Assembly: GCF_000499845.2 (NCBI RefSeq)
Contig: NC_023755.2
Location: forward strand, 5,896,847 to 5,960,846
DNA: 64,000 bases
Direction of reading: 5' to 3'
From: Phaseolus vulgaris
Taxonomy: Eukaryota > Streptophyta > Magnoliopsida > Fabales > Fabaceae
Shown: piece by piece, positions 46,234 to 59,385 of the stretch
Layout: each line of letters opens with the position of its first letter
Numbering within the stretch: the stretch's first letter is position 1
Translations under genes and position numbers: made by a program
The notes under the pieces: generated by a model
Seen by the model: only the letters and a program-made list of their open reading frames with translations
Told to the model about the DNA's origin: nothing
Databases searched by the model: none

Positions 46234-47433
46234 AATTTTTAATTTCGGTAAAATATTTTATTTTAATATTTTTTGCTTCTATTATCCTGACTTTAAAAAT
46301 ATTATTCTACTTATAAAATGTAATAATTAATCATCGTCTTTTATTTTAACTTTAAAATATTGTTAATTTTTCATTTAGTAACATTGGATGTAATACTAAA
46401 ATAAATTATATTATTTTTTATTATCATCAAAATACATTTTAATAATGGCAATAAATGAATTTTAAAGGAAAATATTAATTAAGTTACTTAAATTGTTTTT
46501 AGAAAATCCATACTTCCAATTAGAATTACAAATATTGCTTTTACGATTTTAGGTAACAGATAATTCTTATAATTCATATTCAAATGCAACTGTGCTAATA
46601 GAAATGCAAAACATTGACCATTATCTTTTCATCATTCTAAAATCTATTTATTTAAAAAAATCAAAATCCAAAATTAGTTTATCTAAATACTTGTCAAATT
46701 GTCTCATTCTAGTTTTATTAGTTTCTTAAAACTTGTATATTTTTAATTTTTATTTTTAGTTACTATTATGATATAAGTTAGTAAGATATATAATGAACAA
46801 ATGTAATTAAAACTAAAAATAATAATTAAAGTAGATTAAAGTAATAAACTTATATATATAAAGAAGCTTGGTCTAAACGTAAACGAGGATAAAAAGATTT
46901 CATTGCTATACTTTTAAATAGAATATTGGGCAAAAAAAGTTTGTAAACAATTTTTTTTTTCTTTTTCAATTTTAGCTTCTAGATAAGTGGATAACTTTTT
47001 TTATAGTAAAATCTCCATATATTCCACTTTATCCTTGGTCTAAAACTGAATAAAGTAAAAATACAACACTATATTTATTTTAATATTTTTAGAATCTTAT
47101 TTTCACAATTTATCATCATTTTTCACATTTTTTATTAACAAATATTAACTTTTTTAAACTTATGAAAAACAAGTTGAAAGTAACACAACTTATAACATAA
47201 ATCAAGGTAATGATGATAAAAAATAAGAAAAAAAACATATTTTTTCAATGTTCTCACACTTTTCCTACAAAAGAAAATATTTATATATTCATATCAAATA
47301 CATAATTCTTAAAGCACATTGATATTTAAGAGCATACTTAAACATTAAAAAAGTTAAGTCCAGTCGTGTAGGAACATCAAAACAAAACCCACTTGATGCA
47401 TTAATATCACTAAACCTTTCAAGACATTGTTTG
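46234..47433. other. AT-rich spacer
   Basis: No gene or clear element boundary is visible. It consists of AT-rich sequence with TTTTAATTT-type phrases. Confidence 0.45.
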
Positions 47434-48550
47434 TGTTAGAGTAAAGTCCAACAAACTCTTGATGACTTTGGTTGTTGTTAAACAACAAAGTACAATCATT
47501 AATATGCTTCATTTATAAGATAATAGTTTGCATACAAACCATATGAAACGCAAGTCCTCCGTTAGCACATTGTGCTCTCTTGCTTTGTCTGATAAGTAAA
47601 ATCTTTGTTAGACGATACACATACAACCAAGTTAATGTTGCACATCACAAAATTCTTTATAAGCTTATTTTGTATTGCTAGAAATGTTTTCATCTTCGCA
47701 TCTATAAAAAAGATATGTTTATATCAAATATATCTTGAAAGACATGCTATTTATTCTATGCCAACATACATCATGATACGCCTTATATAAACTCTGGAAA
47801 GGCTACATGTCATGTACAATCCTATGCTTTACCCCAATTTCAGTGAAAGCTCTGACATAAACCTAATAAGTCATGCCAGTTATCAAGATGTTGCTTTAAG
47901 AAGAGAAAAACATTTAATGTTGCATAGAGTGCATCTAATACACTCTACATCATTGTGTGGACAAACTAAAGCTTGAATATGAAGACATGAATTGAAATTT
48001 CTTAGTAGGAAGAAAAGGATTTAGAACGACTCTTTTTCTCAACTCTATATAAAGTACTCATCCTAGTTGAAGAATAAGAACAAGTGGTTAAAAGTTATCT
48101 TGTTAAAAGCTTTTTGTGCCTTAATCTTAACCACAACATTGTTTGTATTCTTTTAGCAAATCAGAAGAGTGTATTAATCTTGTATCCGTCAAGAGACATT
48201 ATTTTTGTCTTGTAAGCAAGACCTTGTGATTGTTTGGATCACCCTTTCTTGTAAACCCCTTTTAGCAAGGAGTAGTTACATTCCAAATAATACTCAAGTC
48301 TTAGCCAAGAGCGGATGTGTTCCAAAAAATACTTTGGGTTGCTATACAAGAGTGTTCAAACAATACTCATGTTATCTAACCAAAAGTGATTGGTCCAAAT
48401 AATGCTTTGTTGTGGTGTTGTAGTATTAGTCTACCTAGCAAAATTTGATCAAGAACTGGCGCATTTACAGATAAACTAGTATAAAAAGATATCATGTATA
48501 TCTTTCTTTTCTTTAAGCTTGTTTAAGTTGCATGTTATTAAATTTGTCCT
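47434..48550 (+). repeat. LTR-like repeat family A, copy 2
   Basis: Starts TGTTAGAGTAAAGTCCAACA. It shares the order of landmarks with the copies at 20404 and 51295: GACGATACACATACA near 47613, AACATTTAATGTTGC near 47908, CTCTATATAAAGTACTC near 48042 as promoter, and iterated AATACTC/AAGTGATT phrases near 48290-48390. It could extend to about 48750. No flanking internal domain was found. Confidence 0.55.
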
Positions 48551-50719
48551 AACAAAAGAGAGAGAGAGTTCTTTAAAACTAAGTTTTTAAAAATGTTTTT
48601 GACAAATCATCTATCAATTTAGAAGTTTTCGTCTGACATCACTCATTTGCAATTTCGTTCTTGAAATCAAGTATACTAAGTTTATCTAAATTTTTCAATA
48701 TAAAGCACAACCTAGATCAATTATCAGAAGACACATTCTTTATATTCAATTTTAGTATTGTTTTGTACAAATTAAAATTAAGGGTTTAAGAATTTCAAAC
48801 CTTGAAACACAAATTCAAAATGCAAACAATAATCAAAAGCGAAAATCAAGAAAATGAAAAGAGATTAATCCACATATTCAAGAACCAAACTTATGATAAT
48901 TCTCTAAAGATTTATATCAAAGTTTGAACGATTAACAAATTTAATTAATCAATTAAATTGATTATTTGAATTAAATCAAAATATCATTCAATCTAATTTG
49001 TAGTTAATCATCAAATCAAGATTCAATCAATAACTAATTTGATTATAAAACCATAAACACAACAAATCACAAAGAGAAAAACTGAAATTAGAGAAAAGAA
49101 TAACAAACTTAGAGCATTAAACCATCAAAAACTCAACTCGACTTGTCTGATCTTGATTCATGAATTGATCCTCATAATTTAGTTTTCCATAGATGAAGAA
49201 CACCAAACAAATTTTAGAGAAGAAGAGAAAAGAATAGGAAAACTAAAAAACGAAAAATTGAAAGAAAAGAAGATGAAGAGACAATTCCTATAACTCAAAA
49301 TTTAGTAAATGATTTTTGTGTATGAATTTATAGCACATTTAAGCTATTTAAATGCTCTGAAATTTGTAGTAAACATGGTCCTAAATGTGGGCTCTAATTA
49401 GGTCCATAAGCCCAACTAAACAAGTTTAAGCTAATATAAAGAAATTTAATCCGCATGGATTGCTTTAAAAAAGTTCAACAAATGTACCTCAACTTAAAAA
49501 AAAAAAAATCATAGAAAGTGGTAAAAAAATTTCAATTCAGTAAACCATATGTCTAATTTAAATCCTTAGAAATGTAGAATCTAATGCAGCTACAATTAGT
49601 CAAATATAGTATCTACAAAATATGTTATAGGCAAAATAATGAGTAAAGATCATATGAGCTAAAGATACAAAATTAAAGTAAATATGTACAATGAATCCAA
49701 TTTATCACTATTAAAAAGAAATAGACTAAAAATTGAAAATAAAACATGTGAAAATTGCTTTCAATGTATAGTAAAGTTATACATGTGCCTTTAAAATTTG
49801 TTTCATCAATAACTTGGAATTTTTTTGTAAAGTTTTGATACATAATTCAACCCTTCCTTCTTGTGTATTTGACTTATTTTTCATAGTTGGTATCATAACT
49901 CGACCTCTAAAGGGTTGAGCATCTTATTAAAAACAGGGTTTTGAAAAGATTTTGAAGAAGAAAACACTAAAACATACATGATTTTTGCTTTGTTATTACC
50001 CATTTCCAAAAGTAAAATTCACTTTGAATGAACAAATGTAGAATGTAAAGAGTAAAGAGAATAAGAATCACGAGAGATAATGAAGAAAAATGAAAAACTT
50101 TCATAGAACTTGAAATGTGAAACTGTTAAAAAAAACAGAAAACTAAACAAAACTACTAATGCACCTAAGTGTCTAATCTACTCACCATCTAAGTTGTTTC
50201 TCTTTATATCTTCCACTAATATTTGTTTATAGATTTTTGAAGCTTTACAAATGGATGGACCTTGGTTCCAACCGACATTGAACCCACAAAATCAGTTCTA
50301 AAACTATATTAACTAACTTCATCTTCCTTTTTAAGCTCTTTATTGACTATCTAGTGCCCATTGACCATGGACCTTTGATCGTCTATTGATTGGTTGACAT
50401 ATTTTTGCTCTCTAAACTTGACTTCTTCTACTCTTTATAGTATAATTTTTTTTATTTAAGCTCTTTATGTCAAAGTGTAGTTCGAAAATGTTCCTTCAAA
50501 AGATCTGAAATAACTGTTAAGCGATTCAATCAAAATTTAAGTTGAAAAATGTAATTTTTATTATGTTTTTTGTAAAATTCCTAATTTTATACAAAAAAAT
50601 ACAAATTTAAACTAAAAATAGAAAATAAGAACAAAAGGAATCCTAAGAAAAAGGAAACTAGCTTAGAAAAATATAACAAAACCGAGAGTTATCAATGAGT
50701 ACCTCCATGCATCCAACAT
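48551..50719. other. Repeat-derived spacer with one primer-site-like sequence
   Basis: No gene is seen. GTTGGTATCATAACTCGACC near 49886 resembles a tRNA-Met primer site and is followed by GGGTTGAGCATC, as is the copia primer site near 53036. An LTR end is therefore likely just before 49886, but its start could not be traced. The stretch 48780-49330 is AT-rich and possibly LTR-derived on the minus strand. Confidence 0.4.
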
Positions 50720-51292
50720 TGTCTCTTGGTTTGTAAAAAAAATCTAATCTAGTAGGCAATAAAATATTGTTAGATGGTTGGATCTAGATCTGACGTCATG
50801 TACAATGTTTGCTTGTGTGCTCATTTATAATAAGAACTAAGAGAAGTTCACTTAATTGTTATTAAACATATATTTAGATACTTAAAAAGCACCATTAATC
50901 TTGGTTTGTGTTGTAAATGCGGAGAAAGTTTCAAATTGTAGGACTTTTGTGATATTGACTATGTTGGAGACAAGGTAGAAAAGAACAAAACTAGTGGAAA
51001 ATACCACTTTATAGAAGGAAACTTAATATCTTGGATGAGCAAGTAAGGGGTCTTAACATTATCCACACAAAAAATCTTAATGCATATTAGTTGCTAGTTG
51101 TTGTTCACAATTGTTATAGATAAAGAACCAACTAAAAAACTACAACATCTATAAAAGTAACATTCTTATTCTATATGATAATAATGTTGTTATTAATTTG
51201 TTTAAAATCCTATATTGCATTCTAGGGCTAAGTACATGGAAATCAAGCATCATTTCACTAGAGATCATGTTCAAAAGCATATAAATTTATAG
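50720..51292 (+). pseudogene. Copia reverse transcriptase end and RNase H remnant
   Basis: Plus strand, several frames. Near 50745-50900 are decayed [15 protein letters not shown] and AHFQxEPRESHL-type segments and HIFRYLKSTINLGLCC. The best block, near 50940-51050, reads DIDYVGDKVERKNTSG then HFIEGNLISWMSK, the copia RNase H start. Later, shifted frames give ILILYDNNVVINL and HGNQASFH-type sequence, corresponding to LCDNTSAI and the KHHFIRDHV region. Frame changes and stops are frequent. The remnant ends within a few bases of the TG of a family A LTR at 51295, with no polypurine tract between. Confidence 0.68.
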
Positions 51293-51294
51293 TT

Positions 51295-52400
51295 TGTTAG
51301 AGAAAAGTCCAAACTCGTGATTTTGATGAAGTGTTAAAAACAACAAAACATAAAACATTGTCATAATTTATTTTAAAGATGCAAGTGTTTCTTCAAACAA
51401 CAGATCATGTAAGACGCAAATGTTTCTCCTATCAAACGATATAACACTTTGCAAATTTATTTTTACATCTGATAAGCATTGTGATGCTCAGACGATACAC
51501 ATATAGTCTTAAGCTAATGTAGTATTTCAAAAATATTTATATCCTTACGTTTGACCAAAACGATTCAAAAAAAAATTACATCGCATCAACAATACCTTGG
51601 AACATGAGTTAAAGATATTTTGTTTCAACAACTCTCAAGTATTTGCTTTGTCAACCTAGAAAAGTCTATCTGCTAAGTACAACTCTATACTTTTCACAAG
51701 TTCAAGTGAAGGCATCTTGTCCAAGAAGAGATAAGTACATCTAGTTATTGGGATGTTGCTTAAAGATGAGAAGAACATTTAATGCATGAATGGAGCACAT
51801 ATAGTGCATCTTCTATGTCCAAGCTCATCATATGCAAACAAGACATTAAAATGAGTGTGAAACTTCTCAACGACTAAAAAATAATTTGCAACGACTCTTT
51901 TCTTTTAGACCTATATAAATCCTTTCATCAAGAAGAAGAAAATATTTTTTGTTATTGAAAAAGTGCTAAATTGTTGTTAAAATCCTTTTGTTCCCTAAAA
52001 TGAACATTGTTGTGTTTGTTTAGAAAACTAGAAAATAGTGTGTAATCTTGTAAACATCAAAAGATGCAACCCCTCTCTAGTGAGCAACCTCATGATCTTT
52101 AGATCACAACCCAAACAATTTCTTTGTCTTATCCAATAGTGACTTGTTGTTAAACAATACCCATGTTAGCCAATAATGACTTTTTGTTAAACAATACTTG
52201 TGTTAGCCAGGAGTGATTACGACCTGAAAAAAAAAATACTCATTTGTATCTTGCAGCAATAGTCTACATAGTGAAATCTATTTAGTTGATTAAGAATTGA
52301 ACTAGTTTGTGTTATTAGATTAACCAATATAAGAATATTTTTACTAATATTTTTTTCCTTCCTTAACCTTTTTATATTACATATTGTAATTGTTGCACTA
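51295..52400 (+). repeat. LTR-like repeat family A, copy 3
   Basis: Starts TGTTAGAGAAAAGTCCAAAC. Landmarks are GATTTTGATGAAGTGTTAAAA, CAGACGATACACATA near 51491, GAACATTTAATGCATG near 51776 and ACCTATATAAATCC near 51912 as promoter. Near 52133, 52170 and 52207 a 37-bp unit (CCAATAGTGACTTGTTGTTA type) repeats in tandem. It follows a copia RNase H remnant directly, suggesting that family A LTRs belong to a copia element. Confidence 0.58.
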
Positions 52401-53560
52401 AAACCATGCAACCTCAAAATCATTGGTTAAAAGGATGGAAGATGAAACACTTAAAGAGTAAAATAATAGGATTTTCTTCTTTCTTCTTAGTCTTGTACAA
52501 ATTGTATAGGTGTAAATTCTTTTAGGATTTTGTAGAGACATGAGTACATTTTGGGCCTTGATTTGAACTTGAAAAAGACATCCAAGAACCCTGGAAAACA
52601 TGGTCAAAATTCGACTAAAAGAGGGAGAAGAGAGCTTGGAAACATAAGGTCCCACACCATATGAAAGATGTCTTTTCGAGGATAATTTGGATGTTGATTT
52701 CACTCCATGGTTCAACCCTTGGGATGTCACTTTGCTTGTTTTTAGTCTCACATTCTTTAACTTATATGAAGTGTAAGGAACTTATGCATCTATAAAGAAG
52801 ACCTTTTGTACATTCACTTCTTAATTGAATGAGAATTAATTTGTTAAATGTTTGTCTTTCTTCTTCTCTTAAGGTCTTAAATCGAAGTAATCTTCTTCTC
52901 ATTCTCTCCAAGAAACCTTTCTTGGAAGAATAAAATCTAAATTCTTCAAAGAACTTTGAAAGTTTTAAGAATTTTTAGTATTTGGTTGCTTTGGAAGAAT
53001 GGTGTTTTTCCATCATTGTATTTTTCTTATTTTTCACAATTAGTAATCAAAGCTCAACCTCTACAGATTGAGCATCTTAACTTAGCTAGAGGAAAAGATT
53101 CAACATTGCACACATGGAACCATATCTCATCACAAAGGGAACTTCTTTCTCATTCCCAGGAGAAGACTTTTCTTATTAGAAACAAATGTATGTAAAGTTC
53201 ACAAATTATCAAATGTGGCAAATCATCACAAAAGATTATATAAACATCTCAACTAGATGCAATTGAACAACAAAACAAGATGCAATTGAACAAAACAAGG
53301 TACACATGCCTTATCTAAAAATGAATATAAAAATATTTGCAAGTTAAAATAACAACAACAAAATATATGGGACTCCCGGATTATCATTAACTACGAGGGC
53401 AATGAAGACTTACAACTTCAAAAAGCTATATCACTCTCTCTCTCGTCGGTATCAGTTTTTCACAATAAATGGTGAAAATGTAGAGAATATGTTCGGAAGA
53501 ATGGAAGTTCTTATGAAGAAAATAAACAAACAAATACAAGAGCCACATTATTTTCCATAA
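52401..53560 (+). mobile_element. Copia LTR end, primer site and gag remnant
   Basis: A promoter-like ATCTATAAAGAAGACC lies near 52789. LTR-like sequence ends TTTTTCACA near 53037, then ATTAGTAATCAAAGCTCAACC is a mutated tRNA-Met primer site (consensus TTGGTATCAGAGC). Further on, near 53415-53535, the plus strand encodes KKLYHSLSRRYQFFTINGEN followed by VENMFGRMEVLMKKINKQ. This resembles the copia gag segment in which a tyrosine-x-F-x-M is followed by a D/E-x-M-F-x-R-F helix. No start codon or continuing frame remains. The LTR's 5' boundary was not found. Confidence 0.45.
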
Positions 53561-53737
53561 CTAATTGCTTTATTTGGATGATAAGTAATAGATAAATTTG
53601 GAACTAGGAGTATTAAAAAAATATTAATTCAACCAGAAATAATTAGCAAATCCTAGTAACAGGGTGAATACAACTCTAGCAGAACCTTGATAAAGACTTT
53701 CAACCCAGAAGCAAAAGCAGTATTAAATTAATTTACA

Positions 53738-56700
53738 TCATCTTCGGTAAAAGAAAATTGGTATTGGACCAAATGGACGGTTTAACATCTGGAGCTTGCA
53801 GCAGATCCAATTCTCAACACACAATTTAGTTGCAAAAGATTCAACAGCTTCCAATTCTTCCCTGGAAATAAACCATAAATATTAAATAATCACAAATGTA
53901 GATCAACCCTGATTTTTTTTCAAGAAAATATGTCGAAATATTTTAACTAATTCACACATTAAAAAGCTTTGGTTAATTTAGTTGATAGCAATAAACATGT
54001 CTCTATTTATAATAGTTTTTCCTAAAACACCCTTAAAAGTTTTGGGATTGTCCATATCATTTTTTTAACTTCATTACTTTTCACCTTAATAATTAATTAG
54101 AGAGTAATAATAGTGGCATATTCATCATGAGAATGTTGGTCAAAAACAATTATTTCGACACACAATTAGAACAAAATCTAATAAAAAGGGACTGTAATTT
54201 CAAAACAGTCCTATAATTAGAAATGGAAGGAATAATTGGGATACTCAAGTCTTCACTGAAGCAAGTGAAGCTTCAAAAAGTCATAGATAATTCAAAACAT
54301 TGATGGAAAATTAGCATATTTGGACATTCAAAGATCTGTTAGTGACACAAAGTAAAGGGTCAGAAATATATCACCTTCCCCCAGGGTGCCCCACATACAC
54401 CACTATGCTGATGAGCCCACCTGGCATCAGAATTCTCTTGGCAGCTTCCAATGCCAGTGATGTTGTTTCTGATGCTGTTATTATCTCTTTGTCACCTCCA
54501 GGAAGATAGCCTAAGTTGAATGCAACCAGCCTATGCAGAATATCAAGATAGATAAGCATGTTCAATAAATTGTATCCATAGGAAGCAACTCACCATGACA
54601 TGTAGTTTTATAATAAGAAATACATTAATGCAATCATTATTCAGGGTTACAGCTAATATTGATTATCTTTAAACCCAGGGTTGTATCAAAATTTATGAAA
54701 TCTACACTCAAAATTAGTATTGTTAGGCTATCTTATTATTTAAGAATAGTTTTGATGGTGCTCCCCATACATCCAAAAATCCCATATGGTTAAGGAGTTG
54801 AAGTAAATGGTAACTTTTGTACACTCTCTCTTTCTTTCCTTAACTTTATCGACACATTAGACACATTTTAAAGACAAAAACGTCGAACTTCAAACCATAC
54901 AATATTTGAAGGCAAAACTGTGACACGTGCTATTTTAGTGGACTTGAGATCACAAGTCCCAAGTCTCATTCCTTAACTCCATCGACATATCATATACATT
55001 TTAAAGAAAAAACCGTCGAGTTTCAAACCATACAATATTTGAAGGCAAAACTGTGACACGTGCTATTTTAGTGGACTTGAGCCCAGAAGTTCTAAGTCTA
55101 AAATCAAATCAGCTTTTAGAGCCTGAGTGTGCATATGGAATGGCATGTTAATTTATTGTTTAAAATTTGAGACATTTCTGTTCAGCCTTGGAAAAGATTC
55201 ATGCAATGAGGCCAAGTAGGAATAAAGACTGAAATTATAATTAACTTTTCAAGAAATCTATAAAAATGAAGAATACAATAGATTTCATTTCAGTGTTATA
55301 ACTAACTAAATTATACCTCAATCCTAGTCTCTAACTTTATGAGTATCAATCAATCGCAAAAGGTAATGATTTGAGTCCTTTTCTCCCCTTACTTTCCAAT
55401 TTTATTTCACATGAATAAAGAAGTAAAGGGTGCAAAGTTAGGAACTACAGCAATAATTTTATAAACTCAAGTACTAAAGTGATGAATGCTTACAATTTCA
55501 AAGACAAGGGTTTACTGATGAAAATAACTACACCAGTTATTTATTATCATCAGCTTCTAAACAAGAAGTAGGAACAGGGGAACATGAAACAAGTACCTAA
55601 CTGAGGCATTCCTTGGAACAACATTCTCCATTTTACTATGGCAGATATTGAAGAGCTTGACAAGTTGTCTCTGCATGTATTTTGAAATTTTAGTTGGTGA
55701 CATGAAAGTTCTTAATTATTGTCAAATTCACTACACCAAACTAAAAGATCGAGGCCAGCTCAACTTCTTAGACGATAGCAGGTTTGAGTGTCATCCTAGA
55801 ACATTTTTCAATGGCTATATAACACAAGACTGTTTTATGCAATATTTTTCACCGATTGAAAGTTGAAACTATTTGCTCGTATATGGTACTAACCTCATTA
55901 GAATTAAGAGACTTTTCCAGCAAGAGTGAAGTGTTATCCAAAGCATCTTCTTGAATGTCTAATGCATATACATAACCGTCATGATAATCATCAGCAACTA
56001 AATTAAGCATTGCTAAGGTGTCAAAACCATTGCCACAAGTAGCATCAATGACAGTGTCTCCTTTCTGGACAACCTGTTTCCACACCCTGGTAAGGATAAG
56101 AAATATACTTACTTCTTATCAAGGCTTTACTACCATGAAAATTAGCAAGTTTCACCAAAAGCATTTCTAAAGAAAAAATTAAATGAGTTTCTCCATAAAC
56201 TAAAATTTACTAATCTATAATCTAATTTATAAAAAAATTCTAATATAATTTTTCAAAATTCCTATTTAACTTATGCTTAAGCTAAATTTAGCTGATCTAG
56301 AAGTTCAATTTAATTTTTCCTTATTTTTCTAATTTAGAAGTGTCTATGAGGAAGTCTGTCCAAACATAGCATATATAGATAAATATGAGAATAATGACAA
56401 GTATAAATAAGTAGCAAAATATATCTCGTAAACTTCAATGCAGAAGGTTGCCAAATAGTGTTCTGTAACAAACATGAAACATATTCACTTTTAACTCATC
56501 CAAAATCCTTTTAAAAGCATGGAAACTGAAATAAATATGTAAGAGAAGTTCCCCAAATTATATGACAAAGAATCAGAGAATTTTGTCACAAATTATTAGG
56601 ACTTAGGACATCCCAAGAAAATTAATAGCTTAGCCTCTGTCTGTGAAACAAATGTAGCATGAGATCATCCAAGTGGAACATCCATGTAAATAATATTGCA

Positions 56701-57530
56701 CATGCAATGTAATTTTCTAGTATCGTACTCATAGAAGTTCCTATGCATACCTTAAAAAAACTGTCTCTATTACTATTTGAGGCAACAAATAAAACAGACA
56801 AAACAGTTCTAGAATAGAATATCAGCATGGATGAGAGAAATACACAGCATGTACAGAATTTTGAAATTTTAATCTGCCACTTTATAAGAAGAAACAATAG
56901 GACTCAAAATTGAAAACTTAAAGGCCGAAAACATGAGAGTGCTTTTTTGTAGAGAATCAAAAGTAGAAGATTCAGTCACTGACGTATTAAGAACACAAGC
57001 CCTGGAGAACAACTAACTTATCCCTCAAATACTAAGCTTAAATTGGAAAAAGCAAGCAGAATTCTTTGAAGCTGAAGCATTTAAATTTTCAGGACACAAT
57101 ATGATAAACCAGTAGTACATACATGTGAGCAATGTCAGTTGCCCTCTTCTTCCCAAAGAGATAACTCACCAACGCATCCTCCAAACCTGAAAAACAAGGT
57201 ATGGGCATTTCAACATTCGTAATAGATTATGCACACGGGTTTGTTCTACTGCCTCAAAGATAACATTTTTTAGGTTAAAGAAAAAGGGAAATGGGTACCA
57301 GAAAAGGGAGAATCTTTGGGGGAGGAAGAAGAAGATTGGAGGTCACTGGCCACTGGGAAAAACCCATTTTTCTTATTGGGTTCCCCACAGTAGCAACTAA
57401 GATTTTTGGAACAGTTGCTTAGGGTGTTGTTGAGTTTTTGAGGAGGAACTAAAAACAAGGTTCTTCGCCAAGAACATGAAAGGGTGCTGTGAGTGGCTAA
57501 AGAAAAGGACCACAGCCTCAGAGACAACAT
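53738..57530 (-). CDS. SAM-dependent methyltransferase, YtqB/MnmM type, organelle-targeted
   Basis: Minus strand, six exons: 57530-57299, 57186-57123, 56086-55894, 55670-55597, 54530-54375, 53861-53738, all with GT/AG and continuous frame, giving 280 residues. The ATG at 57530 is the first in frame. The N-terminus ([20 protein letters not shown]) is rich in S, R and hydrophobic residues with few acids, as expected for a plastid or mitochondrial transit peptide. [20 protein letters not shown] follows near residue 78. Motif [11 protein letters not shown], starts at residue 113; LDIQEDAL binds the SAM ribose. FNLGYLPGG near 192 and [10 protein letters not shown] complete the YtqB-family signature. 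Bacterial YtqB, renamed MnmM, methylates nm5s2U34 of tRNA; plant homologues are named likewise. The exact plant substrate is inferred from family. Confidence 0.92.
54838..55101. repeat. 132-bp tandem duplication in methyltransferase intron 4
   Basis: Two copies lie 132 bp apart, each containing CATACAATATTTGAAGGC and then GTGACACGTGCTATTTTAGT. The second halves are nearly identical; the first halves differ more. It lies in the intron between 55597 and 54530 and does not affect coding. Confidence 0.88.
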
Positions 57531-57548
57531 CTGCTGATTAGAACACAA

Positions 57549-59092
57549 TCAATAGTATCATGTAGTTGAAAAAAAAACATATGGTGTTTTGTTGCACATG
57601 TCTATATTTTTAAATACACTTCTTCTCCCTTCTTAATAATTTTTTACTAGGTTATACTTTTTACTTCATTTAAAAAAAATGAATTACATTCAATTTAGTC
57701 TTTTATCTTAAAAAAAAAAACTCAAGTCTTTTTATCTTTCACAATTGTGCAGTAATTTATGGCTTTTTTTTAACCTAGTAAAATAAAGGATTAAATTGAT
57801 TCAAGTTTTAAAAGATAAAAATTAAAATTCTAAAATAAAACTTGTAGACTTATTTATATTCATGCTACCCTGTGCACCACACATGGTTTATGTACCTTTC
57901 TCTAGTATTTAGTGATCATTATATTTAACATTGTAACTAAAACGTAGCGTTGCACCTTCAAATGATAAGAAGATTATGCATAAAAAATAAAAATATATTG
58001 ATCATTTGTTTATTTTTTTTATTGTTAATAAAGTAAAATTAGTTAAAAAAATATTGTGATAAGAAATTTAATGTTATATGTTATTACTAATAATAACACC
58101 ATATTCATTAAATATAAACATATATATTAAGGGAAGTAAAAAATAACTAGATACTTTTATTTCTCACTCTTCCAATTTTTCTAGGGTTCGGAAATCAGTT
58201 TGAGAAAAGAGAAGAAGATAGAATTTGTATTTAATTTATCTTCTAAACAATAACTTGAAAAGGAAATTATTCTCTCTTTAACATTTTGTTGACGGAAAAT
58301 ACAACTTTAATATTGGTCTAACTTATCAAAATTAAGACTATTACTTATCTATTTTTTTTATAAAAAATTTTCATGTTAGGTATCACTATTATTTATCTCA
58401 TTTATGTGTGTTAAAAGATAAAATATTCCTATCTTTGAATAACAATTTTAACTTATATTTTTGTATCTCTGTACACTCCATTGCAATCATAAAGTATCTC
58501 ATATCATCTCTAACATTGTGTTTGGAATGGGTGATGTCATTTTCAAGCGTAAATGGAAGCAGAGAAAGTAAGATTATGTTCATATTTGGTTTAGCTGATT
58601 TACAAGGAAATGGAATAATGGAAGTGGAAGGGGGCAAGAAAGAAGTACTCCATCTAAAATGGGTATGAGGTGCTAGATTTACACATTTATCCTTGCATGG
58701 TTATAGATAGTGTACGTCATAGTTGATAATTGTCAATATTGTTGGCCTCGTCAAGCTTTGAAACATGCATGGTATAGTGGTTGAAAATTGATCATAACCG
58801 ATTAGGTGCTTCTGAATAATTGGTTAGCCCTCATGGCATTCTCAATTATGGGCACTTTGTGCACTAACATATGTTGGACGTATATAGACAAGGTTAAGAC
58901 CAAGTCATGATTATGTATTTGGCTTAAAGAGCATGCTGGATTAATGTAGGTTAGTTTAGTATGTTGTTTCGTAATGTAGATGCATAATTTTGTGATGTTT
59001 GACTTATTTTTTGACTTGCATGAATTGATTGGTCTTTGTTTGGTGATATAAGGGTGAATTTTATTTATCCAAAATTTGAGCATGATTGGTAA
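57549..59092. other. AT-rich spacer upstream of the methyltransferase
   Basis: No gene is seen. The stretch nearest 57550 presumably includes the methyltransferase promoter, but no core element stands out. Beyond 58680 it becomes repeat-like, with ATAACCGATTAGG and AATAATTGGTTAG phrases near 58795-58825. Confidence 0.45.
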
Positions 59093-59214
59093 TAATCGAT
59101 TATGCTTCAATATGTAATCGATTATATGTGAATGCATAATCAATTACATGTTGGGACATAATTGATTACATGATGTGGCATAATTGATTATACTCTCATA
59201 CATAATCGATTATA
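59093..59214. repeat. Six-unit 22-bp array of TAATCGATTA palindromes
   Basis: Palindromic or near-palindromic 10-mers occur at 59093, 59115, 59137, 59159, 59181 and 59203, each exactly 22 bp from the next. They read TAATCGATTA, TAATCGATTA, TAATCAATTA, TAATTGATTA, TAATTGATTA and TAATCGATTA. The 12-bp linkers are poorly conserved, whereas the cores stay symmetrical apart from the central bases. Spacing of two helical turns would place all sites on one face of the DNA. Confidence 0.93.
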
Positions 59215-59249
59215 GTCATTTTGTTCATACACATGGTCATTTCATGCGT

Positions 59250-59385
59250 GCTATTTTCATATTTATGAAGTCATTAACAATTTAACTTCGGATGACTCAT
59301 TTTCCTTTTGATATGATGTTATTTTTATATTTATTAAGTCATTAACAATTTCACTTTGAATGTTACATTTGCTTTTTGATATGGG
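59250..59385. repeat. 68-bp tandem duplication
   Basis: Two diverged 68-bp copies share AAGTCATTAACAATTT (59268 and 59336), each followed by a CTTTTTGATATG-like phrase. It lies just beyond the 22-bp array and may belong to the same element. Confidence 0.7.

Noticed and set aside
49886..49905. Complete LTR retrotransposon starting at the primer-site-like sequence
   Set aside because: Only the primer-like phrase was found. No gag or pol follows in the next kilobase, and no LTR start could be traced.
52398..52751. 117-codon minus-strand open frame
   Set aside because: It falls across LTR-like sequence upstream of a plus-strand primer site, with no domain. Probably chance.
59093..59214. CRISPR-like repeat-spacer array
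   Set aside because: Units of 22 bp with 10-bp AT-rich cores, in nuclear plant DNA with no cas genes. It is better described as a minisatellite or binding-site array.
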